Source: Sclerodactyla briareus (Eukaryota; Echinodermata; Holothuroidea; Dendrochirotida; Sclerodactylidae). From it: a DNA stretch of 64,000 nt. A program made the position numbers and the translations under genes. The notes below the pieces were generated by a model. The model was given only the letters and a program-made list of their open reading frames with translations. It was not told where the DNA came from and made no database searches. The DNA is taken from contig JAODTK010003543.1 in assembly GCA_026419785.1 (NCBI GenBank), positions 1 through 64,000 of the forward strand, in the 5' to 3' direction. Shown here piece by piece: positions 47,935-57,146 of this stretch; position 1 is the first letter of the stretch; every line of letters starts with the position of its first letter.

Positions 47935-48455
47935 AAGCTACACAACTAATTTGAGGTTTTCAGACTTTGACTTCTGGTGCCTAAGATGACCTCTGACCTG
48001 ACCCCAAAACAATGAGGTTCATTCTCATCATGGAACACACTACACACACATGAGCTTGATCCATCCAGGATGGTCGCGTTATCGTGTTCCCACCAAATTT
48101 TTCCCAAATAGACTTTTCACTAATTTTCTATTTTTTTTACCAAAACCCCCCCCGACTTCCAAAACAATGGAGTTCCTGTCCTCTCCAAAGAAAGCTACAC
48201 CCAGCAAATTTCAACCACTCAGACCAACCTTCTGGACTTTCGTGTTCACAAGGTTGTCAACTTTTAACCTCTGTGTTCTCAATGACCGTCTGACCTGACC
48301 CCAAAACAATGGGTCATGTACTCATCATGGGGCACACACATACCAGTGCATGCGCTTCCATCCATCCAGGTGGGTCGAGTTATCCCAGGGGTACGCACAT
48401 CCACACACCGCACACACACAACACACATACACACCACACACTCACACACACTGTC
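47935..48455 (-). repeat. AGGTCA-family dispersed repeat, two units, minus strand, with CA microsatellite
   Basis: On the plus strand the reverse complements appear: gatgacctctgacctgacccc (about 47988) and gaccgtctgacctgacccc (about 48284), each followed by aaaacaatg, a ttcat-ctcatcatgg word, then a cacacat-gagcttgatccatccagg-tgg-tcg-gttat phrase. The block ends in a CA tract (48390-48450). Orientation is opposite to the other copies, and the microsatellite is at the same relative end. Unit spacing is about 296 bp. Confidence 0.8.
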
Positions 48456-48459
48456 CAAT

Positions 48460-50180
48460 GGACTTGCATGGTTCCTCTGACTCCGTCAAAGGATAAAAAT
48501 TTATTTAAACGACGTCGTTTGAGCCACGCACGCCGTTTCCGCCACATCCGTGGAAATCGGTGGTTTCGCTTTTGAAATGTATCCCAGGTATCGTTGAAGT
48601 ACCGGTACTAGTTATTGCCAGAGGAAGGATTTCTGCGATGGCTTTGACAACTCTGTGTGCTGTGCAATTCCGCTCACCTCATTTGAATCCGAAGCTGATT
48701 AATTGTTGGCGTGGCGCAACGTTCTCCTGACACTCTTCGATGCCAAGGCTAATTCTCGCGATATTCTGACCGAAATTTCCAGTAAGAATGTACAGTCAAC
48801 ATATTCGTATACATATATTTTTAGCGTCAGTAGGTTCATCCCGGTAAGTAGGTGGCAGTCACAGGTATGAACATTTCATAACCCAGCTGGTTTGTGTCTT
48901 GTCCAGTTTTATATTCTCCTACATATCTTGGACTTGGTCTGGAGTAGCGATCCGGATTGATTTGGCATTGGCAATTAGTCTGCTGATGTGTTTGTTCTGC
49001 CGATAACCAATGTATGTGGAAAAAGTTCCGTGTTTTCTGTGAGGCGCATTGAGAGGGAGGAGGGGGGGGGGGGGGGGGGGGTTTCTACGTATGGAAGGAG
49101 GGAGCCAAGTGGATTATGAAGAGCGCTCAAGTTCCTTGCTTGATACTGACACTGGAATACAGCCAGTGGTATAGTCAGTAGGTGATGCCAGGGGTTCTTA
49201 ACGACAACCCATTTTTCGTTATTCACTCTCCCCTTTTTCCTCCTTTGGGGGAGAATTTGAATAATTTGGTGATTATGTTGTCTGTGTCTCTCGGTCTCTC
49301 TCAATACGATAGTGCTGGTGTGTTGGTTTCGATTGCACGCATGATTTAGTTAAGGTGCAGATAAGCTCGAAATGGTAAAGCTCGATCTATTTGTGCATTC
49401 TTACGCTAGAATACACTTGGATCCGTTGCATGTTATATTCCGCGACACATTTTTACGTAATGCAGTTTCCATTTTTGAGAAGTACTAACGACAATGGGGA
49501 TTTGCGACAGAAGAAACAGGCCGGTCATTGTTGCATCGTGACTACACAAGGAAGGCCTCGAATAACGGTGGAATTCGGGCATCGAAAGATGTCTAAATAT
49601 GGCCGCGTAAACCACCAAAATGACACGTTCGAAGCACCATTTACGCACCAAATAGATGGCTGAACATTCTGTACATAAGAATTCCAGATATTAAGTTTGA
49701 GGAGAATTGCATTAACTATAAAGCCACTAGACCGGAAATGAAATTCAATTGGTTGTGGCAGTCCAAGGGCCCCGCCATCAGCCTGGAACTTGTGACGATG
49801 TATGAGGTGCAAAGAAAAGTTTGCGCTCGCAAAGAAAATCCTCCCAGTAGCTTTAGCATCAGAAAATGTTCGATTCGCGGGATGTTGTGCAAGTATTGGG
49901 TAGATGGAATCTCTGCTGTTTACAAATATCGAAGCACCCGAAAAAAATGACAAATAAAAAACGAGCCGCCTGTCACCCGATTACACCATTGAGGCTGTTT
50001 ATTATGACAGTATGAGGGTGATTCAAAATCTGAGTACTACCCCCGTACCGTCTTACGTGGCTGACGGTGCGCAAGGGACGGCGATCACGGGAGGGGGGGG
50101 GGGGGGGGAAATATAGAATGCAGTCATATACATTGATGAATGTGAACAATGGGATATTATAAAAAATAGCCTACATTCGA
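48460..50180. other. No recognisable gene; two long G-runs
   Basis: G20 at 49062-49081 and G16 at 50093-50108. A 142-codon minus-strand frame at 49525-49953 is one of the longer frames in ordinary sequence, and plus-strand frames overlap it (49391-49663, 49738-49950). None shows a motif that I recognise and I could not decide between strands, so no gene is called. Confidence 0.35.
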
Positions 50181-50187
50181 GGACAAT

Positions 50188-50370
50188 GTGGTTCGGCCAG
50201 TCCTAGTAGGCGGTCCACAATTAAGCAAGGCCATGACTACGGACGTTATTATTCTTGGACGAGGTACTTCCGGGAAAGACCTCCGAGCAAAACTGGAAAC
50301 ACTGGTCAATTTTGGTCCAGTGGGCTTCCATTTAAGAGAACGGAGGAACTTTTCCCTCATTTTTGAAGAG
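50188..50370 (+). CDS. Possible coding exon, weakly RRM-like
   Basis: The frame begins near an ATG at 50188 and reaches a good splice donor (gaagag followed by gtaggt, 50371) in phase 0. The peptide contains DVIILGRG, then SGKDLRAKLETLVNFGPV, then FHLRERRNFSLIFEE. The order strand-helix-strand with FGPV after the helix recalls an RNA-recognition-like fold, such as the N-terminal domain of non-canonical poly(A) polymerases. The resemblance is weak: it rests on my memory of the family pattern, and key RNP aromatic positions are not evident. No phase-compatible next exon was found nearby. Confidence 0.3.
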
Positions 50371-50549
50371 GTAGGTGTGCATAGTAAAAGATGTCCCCCA
50401 TTTGGTGATGTGTGAGGTATAGAATCGTATGAAGTTCCAGCCTGTTTTGTGATTTAGGAGCGGATATTACAGCGATAGATAAGAGCAAAATGATGGGTCA
50501 GGTCTTGTCTGGTCTTGTCTTGTCTTGTACTATTGCAAACACCAACTAG

Positions 50550-50733
50550 TGGTTATCACTCATTCGGGGACAGCACACAACTATGCAAGCTTATTGAAGA
50601 GTTAGAGTTGAAGATGTATGATGAAGAATTTACACCATCACCAGAAACACCACAGGACTACTTTAATTCCTGCATAGTGAGACTAGACTGCATTCCATCT
50701 GGAATTGGTTTCTGGGCAAAAATGACCACCTGA
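50550..50733 (+). CDS. Possible coding exon, function unknown
   Basis: After a possible acceptor (caccaactag) the frame reads SGYHSFGDSTQLCKLIEE, LELKMYDEEFTPSPETPQ and DYFNSCIVRLD to a stop at 50731-50733. The acidic, Pro/Thr-containing middle and helix-like start look protein-like. The exon would begin in phase 2, which does not match the phase 0 donor at 50371, so the two cannot be joined without an indel. It lies about 90 bp from the 3' end of an opposite-strand LINE. Family not recognised. Confidence 0.3.
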
Positions 50734-50799
50734 AGACGTCCGTATTAACAATAACATGTCTATAATTAAGTCCATTCACTGATGATGATCGTTTGCGAT

Positions 50800-52960
50800 A
50801 GTTAGTCTGTAGCTCCACAAATCAGGAACCGGTAAGCCATATGTCGTTAATCGAATTATGAAACAGCTTGAGCGGTGCTTGCGCCTTCCTTCTCACTGCA
50901 AAGTAGGCCAGGCAGTGTTTCAGGAGCCTGCGACACTGGGTTGACTGACGGTGATCCTTGCAAGCAAATCTTGCAGCTTTGCGCTGAACCATTTCCAGCT
51001 TCTTAATGTTGCAAGCTTTGTATGGATCACAAACCGAGGAGCTATATTCCAAAGAGGGACGAACCAGAGACTTATAGCATGTCTTTTCGTTTTAAGTATC
51101 ACAGTCAACCGATGTCTACGCTCATATTGGGGATCTTGGTTGAGCTTTACCAACTATGTGTTAAGATGAGTTGACCATTAAAGCTTTGAAGTGATGGTTG
51201 ACTCCAAGATAGGGATGTTCTTGTCACCAGTTCAAAGGCGGAGTACGTCCATTACATATTGGAATGGGACAACTGCCTCTTGTTGGGACAATCATTGACT
51301 TGCTTTTGATGCATTCAGATCGATCTTCCATCTTACTCCATTGCGAAAAATTATCCAGATCTTGCTGTAGCATGTAACTGTTATTGATGCCATTGATGGT
51401 CCTGGTATATTATGCAGCCATCAGCCAACATTCTGGATAGGGATGCTATAACAGTCGTAAGATCATATGCATAGAAGAACAGCAATGGACGAGTACTGTA
51501 CCTTGTGGGACCCTGATGAGACAATTCCAAGGATGACTTCACACCATTTATGACGCGATGCTGGGTCCGATGTTTCAAAAATGAATTTATTCCAGATGAG
51601 AATTTGACCACTAATGCCGTAATGTGGAAGCTTATTAGCCATTCGCTTGTGTGGAACCTTGTCCGAAGCTTGACTAGATCAGTAAAAAACACATCTTTTC
51701 GTGAGCCTTGAGTCTAGATTGTCCTTGCAGATCATGATATTTAGAGCCAGTTGGGTTTCACAGAAGTGTCGTTTTTCTAAATTCATGTTGAACATTGGTC
51801 ATGAGGTGGTGAGTGTCCAGATAGTTACGCCTTTGACTTGATAAATTCCAAAAAAGCTCATTGTTATTACTGTCAAGGCTGCTACAAGTAATGTTCTGGA
51901 GATACAATCTATATTCTTGCCTAATAGATCTGTCCACTCTCTCTGAAGCGTTCGAAACACATGTTGATCCTCTGGCTTTGACGAGCTTATCTTATTTTAG
52001 AGGCGTTGTTTTCCGCACCTGACGACGTATTTGGCATCAATCCATGGATGTGTAAATCCAGATGATGAGTTTTGCTCAGAATACTTCATCCATTTGCCAG
52101 AAACAGTTTGCTGTTTTAAATAAAAGCCATGATGCATCGTCGACTGTGGTAGACTCCTGAAGTTTGGAAAAGATGTTATTGTAAAGTCGCGTAGCTTCTG
52201 TGAAATGCCTTCGAAGTTGCCCTTGAGAGAACAAATAAATCTTCCTTCTAACTGGTTGGGAGCGTGTGGGATGAATTGAGGCATCAAATACGACAATGTG
52301 TTGAGTCGCTTGATTCCATTTTTACTTGAGTATTAGTAGCCTATCTTGTATGTTTTAAGGCAAGTCCAGGAACTGATTGCCTCTTGTTGGAGATCTACCT
52401 TTGGAGAAGACTGATTCTGCATTATGTTTCAGTAGCATCTTGCTTGGAGAGGAGTAACGACCACAGCTAATGAAAGAGTTATTGCACCAATTAATAGCTG
52501 GAAGTTTAATCTCACATAAAATGATATTGCCCATTTGTTGGTAGATTGCACTGGACTGATAAGTCTTCAACTCAAGAAGCGCTAGAAGTCTGGTGGCCCA
52601 ATAAAAAGCACCAATGTAAATTGGGGACTGTTCCTGTTGTCCACTTTGACCCAGACTAATCGCATTTCACTTTGATTAGATTTACCTCTGTAAGAATAGA
52701 GTATTCTGCACTGCGATGAGTGCACATGACCGTCCCTTAATCTGTCCCTTCTATAGAGGAAGTGAGATTCCGGCAAATATTCAGGTGAATGTATGTTCGT
52801 GTTAAGCCAGGAATCTGTCCCGATAAGTATGTCGGATCTCAATCAAATAAGGTCTTCAAAGTTCCCTCTTAGCTCGAACTCGTGACAGTTCACATTTACG
52901 ACTTTCAGGCTTATCCTTGATCTTTTCTAACATTGGATGTAGGGATGGGTCGTGGATTTG
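50800..52960 (-). mobile_element. Non-LTR retrotransposon (Jockey/CR1-type), endonuclease plus reverse transcriptase, degraded
   Basis: Read on the minus strand from 52930 down. An N-terminal endonuclease start SLKVVNVNC (about 52913-52887) is followed by SDILIGTDSWLN (about 52839-52804) and YRRDRLRDGHV, then KLPAINW in the GDFNLP..W position (about 52515-52490). A linker with AKYVVRCGKQRL lies near 52000. In the reverse transcriptase, KSSLELSHQGPTRYS-type decay of the GVPQG.VLGP motif is followed by PLLFF, LADGCIIYQ (about 51425-51400; the catalytic ADD is changed to ADG), then EYSSSV, KLEMVQRKAARF and RRLLKHC (51050-50890). Multiple frameshifts make it inactive. It is nearly full-span for the enzymatic domains; no first ORF was seen. 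Confidence 0.85.
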
Positions 52961-52964
52961 TGGC

Positions 52965-53540
52965 AACATCTCCTGCGACAATCATATTTACTTGATTGTC
53001 CGCTCAATATTACTTGAGTGTCCGCTTTTTGATCGAATGACCAAGAAATGGACCAAGATTTTCACGCGCTCCGCAGCGCATGTGTTTGCCATACCTGTTT
53101 GATTTGTTTATTTCTTCACTTATCTTCGAACTCAACTGTAGTATAAATAGGCATATATAAAGATTTACGAGGCTCTGAAATACGTTTACGACATTCTCGC
53201 AGAAATTGACGGCTCCCCACAATTAACAAGGCCCGTCGTAGAGCCGTTACGTATTATTACAGGGCTACTGTATGCTGCTTGCTTATGACTAGGCAAACGT
53301 TATTGCAAACGATTTCCCAGCAAACACGAAAACCGTTTCGAAACATGTTTCCTATATGTTTTTTAAAACCGTTTTATATTTCTTTCACTTGAGAGACTTG
53401 ACGGTATGGGTAGATGGATCTCCAGATTGTGTTAGCAAGTATGGAAGTCAATTTGTCCTCCGTGTCTTTCATAGGTTCATATAACTTACCCAAATGGTCG
53501 CATCTTGGGCGCGATCCCGGAGAAACATTTCTCTGTATGT
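52965..53540. other. No recognisable gene
   Basis: Unique sequence upstream of the LINE, with an acgcgctccgcagcgca palindromic word at 53064-53080. Confidence 0.3.
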
Positions 53541-53543
53541 GAG

Positions 53544-53723
53544 TTACTCGACGCGAGCTCGAAGACAGTCGATGAATATCTGTGTGTTTGTGATGTCCGT
53601 TGGTTTAAGAATGCAAATTGCATGGGTCTTGCAACAACAATTTGAGAACATGAACTCGGGCAGGAAATTATCAACAATCGAGCGAAGAATAGGAGATATT
53701 TGCCGGGCAATAGGTATTGCAAA
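53544..53723 (-). CDS. Possible coding exon, function unknown
   Basis: On the minus strand a frame follows an acceptor-like aatgaaaatttcag and runs 59 codons to a TAA at 53544-53546, with a possible donor (gtaact) overlapping the stop. The peptide includes FAIPIARQISPILRSIV, NFLPEFMFSNCCCKTHAI and LKPTDITNTQIF. No ATG start is available. Overlapping frames on both strands are also open here, which weakens the case. Family not recognised. Confidence 0.22.
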   Translation of the reverse strand, partial: FAIPIARQISPILRSIVDNFLPEFMFSNCCCKTHAICILKPTDITNTQIFIDCLRARVE

Positions 53724-53729
53724 CTGAAA

Positions 53730-54770
53730 TTTTCATTATAGGTAGACGCCGAAATTGTTTTTAGACTGCTAATAAAGTGAAGAAAATTCGTCAAATTCGG
53801 CAACCAAGATTCGTTTTTTTTTTCAATACCAAAGTTTCCAGTTAAGGGTGACCAATACTATCGGAGGACTTTTTTAGGTACCATGAGAGGATTCTGCGCT
53901 TCCGACAACCAGGTCTCACAAAGGTCTTTGCGATCCATATATGAACTGCAATAGGTTTTCTGACCCACCACATAACACTGACACACACACTAGTACAAAA
54001 CCCAGCAGTATATAACTATAGTGTCAATTATTGCAGTCCACCCCGACTCCCACCCACATTCTTCTTACTGGTCCACGCCTTTGAATGATTGAAAACGTTA
54101 TCAAAGCTCAAAAGTGAATTAATTCAGTCGAAGAGACATAGTTTGCTGTTCTCTGCAAGACCCATATTCTTCGAAACTGCAACTAAACTGTCATTAGAAT
54201 GACTGTCGATATCAAAGAGAACACACGTGAAAGTTTAGCACCCCGGCAACCCCGTTGTTGGCGGATCACATGTGTAACATTATCACGAAAAACAAAACAA
54301 AAACATCACCAGAACTCGGAGATTTCTGTGGGATATAGATGGAAGCATCTTAGGTGGGGATTCCATAGTGCGTATGCGTATGTAAAAAAATCGACAATGT
54401 ACCGTCAAGATGCATGACGGGCGCCAGAGTCTGAATATGTCCTATTTAGTTTGCAAAGATAGATATTGGTTCCACAGAATTGAAGCCAAAAATTCATAAA
54501 TGAAGGCAACCACTGGGAATGGGCGAAATAAGCACATGTATCAATGCGTATGCGGATGCGTATCACCGCGATGAATATCTTCCTTAAAAAAGCCAAGCAA
54601 CGACAATATGCATGGGCTGCTGCCTTTTCATGTTCTTTCGCATAAAACTTATAGTGTTTTCTCTTCTGAAACAAACGTTCGTTTTCGAAATATGTGATTG
54701 TCACATCAGGCCCGGCATGCGCATTACGCATCTATGACTCTTTCTTAGCCTAATTAACCCGAGTGTTGTT
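53730..54770. other. No recognisable gene
   Basis: A T-run at 53814-53823 and a short CA tract at about 53980. The open frames at 54199-54417 (plus) and 54405-54731 (minus) have no recognisable motif. Confidence 0.3.
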
Positions 54771-54774
54771 AAAA

Positions 54775-55125
54775 TAGGCAGTGGCGCCACCAGACTTTTC
54801 GGCCTCGGGAGGCACAGGGGGGGCACATACATTTTTCAGGGGGGACAAGGATACTATCTAAGCGGGGCGTCCACCTGGGTTATGGCGAGTACAAGAAAAT
54901 GTGGGCCTTGACAGCAGAGCCCCAAGATGGCCGGAAATACTTTTCCCAGGCGTTTTAGGCTGCCTGTACCAAGCTTAAAAAAGGGCATTTTATGATCACA
55001 AATTTTGTAACTGGTGAATAATGTGGAATTTTGTCGGACCTCGGTTCTATCGTCGCCCAGACTCAACTTTTTGCCCAGGAAGTTCAAAAATGAGCGTCTA
55101 TACTACTCCCCACCCAGGGCGTGCA
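54775..55125 (+). repeat. Probable non-coding dispersed element starting at a GTGGCGCCAC palindrome
   Basis: The segment opens with cagtggcgccaccagac, followed by tttttc-ggggggg type words (54820-54845). It continues with ccaagatggccggaaatac and closes with ccacccagggcgtgcagaa. The paired G-rich opening and the gatggccggaaa phrase recall the element at 22530 (gaggccggaaaggcc). Ends are uncertain. Confidence 0.35.
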
Positions 55126-55527
55126 GAACTCTCAGATTCCGATCCACATCTGAAAACAATATCAGGAACTCACTAAAAAATTAGCTTTGATGTCCCAACC
55201 ATGATATAAACGCCATGCATAGAGAGCAAGGAACTTTCGAAACAACAAATTAGCCAGGTACAGATATCAAACGGTAGTCGAATACTGACTACACAATATT
55301 TTTCGAAAATCAAAAAACTCATTTTTCGGGAGGGGCATATGGGGGTGGGGGAGTCCTTTGGCTCGAGTTGGATTCTTATTAACCCAATTGAATAACCCAA
55401 TTAACTTCCTAATTCTTAATGCAAAGAACGCGTATTTACATTATCAAATTGGGTTCCGTAATTTCAGATGCGGCAGTTTTTGGTTCTTGACAAAAATCAG
55501 AGGATCTATGCAGTCATGTCTTTTTGT

Positions 55528-55568
55528 GTGTGTGCGCGGGCGCGCGCGCGCGCGTGCTGTGTGTGTGA
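55528..55568 (+). repeat. GT/GC microsatellite
   Basis: tgtgtgtgcgcgggcgcgcgcgcgcg then tgtgtgtgtgacgc; it immediately precedes the AGGTCA-family array. Confidence 0.9.
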
Positions 55569-56430
55569 CGCCCAGCTTGTAAACAAGATAACTTGATCAT
55601 GTCCGAGTAGATCAGGCTCATATTTGGTATGTGTTTTCCCATAATGAAGTAGATGATCCGAATTGTTTTGGTGTCAGGTCAGAGTCATCTGACTCACCAG
55701 AGGTCAAAGTTCTGAAAATGCTTGTAACACGATAAGTCCAGAATGGTCGGTCTGATCCGTTAATTAGGTGATTGCTTTCTTATGGGGAGTACAGGAACCC
55801 TATTGTTTTTTGTTTCAGGTCAGGGATGGATTTTCGTCAAAAAAAGAAAATTCGTGAAAGTCGATATTTTATCAAATTTCTGTGGCTCGTAAACACGATA
55901 ATTCGACCCCACCTGGATGGATGAAGCTCATACTTGGTATGTGGCTTACCCATGATGAGTACATGAAACCCTATTCCAATTGGGTTTGGGGGCTCAGCGG
56001 TCATCTGAGGTCACCAGAGGTTAAGTCCGAAAACCTTGCAAACCTGATGAGTCCAAAATGGTCGGTCTGATCAAGTTGAGATTGGGTTTGTATATTGTTC
56101 TTAAGGGGAAGTACAGGAAGCCTATTGTCTTTGGTTTGAGTCGGGGGTTTATTTTAGTCCAAAATAGAATATTTGTGAAAAGTCGAGATTTGGGCCAATT
56201 TTGGCTAGTAAACACGATATCTCGACCCCACCTGGATTTGATGAAGCTCTCTTTTATGTGGCTTACCCATGATGAGTACATGAACCCTATCGTTTTGAGG
56301 TCAGGTCAGAGGTCATCTGAGGTCACCAGGGGTCAAGAGTCTGAAACACTGCAATTTAATGTTTATAGCTTTCTTATCAAGAGTTACAGAAACCCATTGG
56401 TTGGTTGGGAAAATGGGGAAAATTTTCAGA
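55569..56430 (+). repeat. AGGTCA-family repeat, tandem array of about 315 bp units
   Basis: The phrase gtaaacacgata-ctcgaccccacctggatg recurs at about 55579 (diverged), 55889 and 56208, steps of 310 and 319 bp. Each unit then has gaagctcatacttggtatgtgg, cccatgatgagtacatgaaccctat, a gtcaggtcagaggtcatctgaggtcaccagaggtcaa phrase split here for reading, and a second half with gtccaaaatggtcggtctgatc. The third unit has AGGTCA words starting at 56298, 56303, 56310 and 56320 plus GGGTCA at 56330, giving spacers of 1, 4 and 4 bp. Open frames across the array are not conserved between units. Confidence 0.85.
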
Positions 56431-56434
56431 AGTT

Positions 56435-57146
56435 GTGTTGTTGCCCATAATAAGCTGGTACAATCTCCCATTTGTCCGGCTAAGGCTGTCAGAAAGAGTC
56501 AAGGAATCACTAAGCCTTTTTGGCTTTCTGGTTACTATTGTCTCCTTGTCGAATTAGAGGTTGAATGTTATCCTAGAGAAGAACGGGAACCACGATCGAT
56601 TATCTATAATAAAGGATTATGAAGAAGTATTTTATTCGAATAATAATACATTGAGAGGATACATTACGGTACAAATTATGTTCACTTTTACATGCTGACT
56701 GATATATCAATTGAATGTCCAGTAAGTGAATAAAAAAAGACACAAGATTGAATTCTGTGGACGCGAATGAACAATGTGTATCGGTTCCCTCGTTTGAATA
56801 TATCATTCATTTTTACGGGTGTATGGCGAGTAATTCTGCAGCACAAATATAAATGGTCTGCAACTGTTAAGCACCAGCCCTCTTTGGAATCCAACAGGAT
56901 AATTTGTTAGGCCCGTCCCCCTGGCAGAATGCGCGAAGCGCTCAGACGTCTAGATACCCCCAATATTTCAACTGTGTGACAATTAATGGGAACCCAACAT
57001 TCCTATTGGCGACCATTGGAGCACAGTTTAAACAACCTGTGTATGAATAACCACACATGTGTTGATGTGTTGTTACTGTACGGTACATTCCTTCACGAGA
57101 ATACCGTTTCTTGCTTCAGCTTATGGTCCTCTTACTCCGTGCTGTG
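56435..57146. other. No recognisable gene
   Basis: Unique sequence with a gcgcgaagcgct palindromic word at 56931-56942. No supported coding region. Confidence 0.3.

Noticed and set aside
49525-49953. Minus-strand 142-codon frame
   Set aside because: Composition is irregular, there is no motif, and two plus-strand frames overlap it. Strand and coding status could not be decided, so it is listed only as a note in the gap entry.
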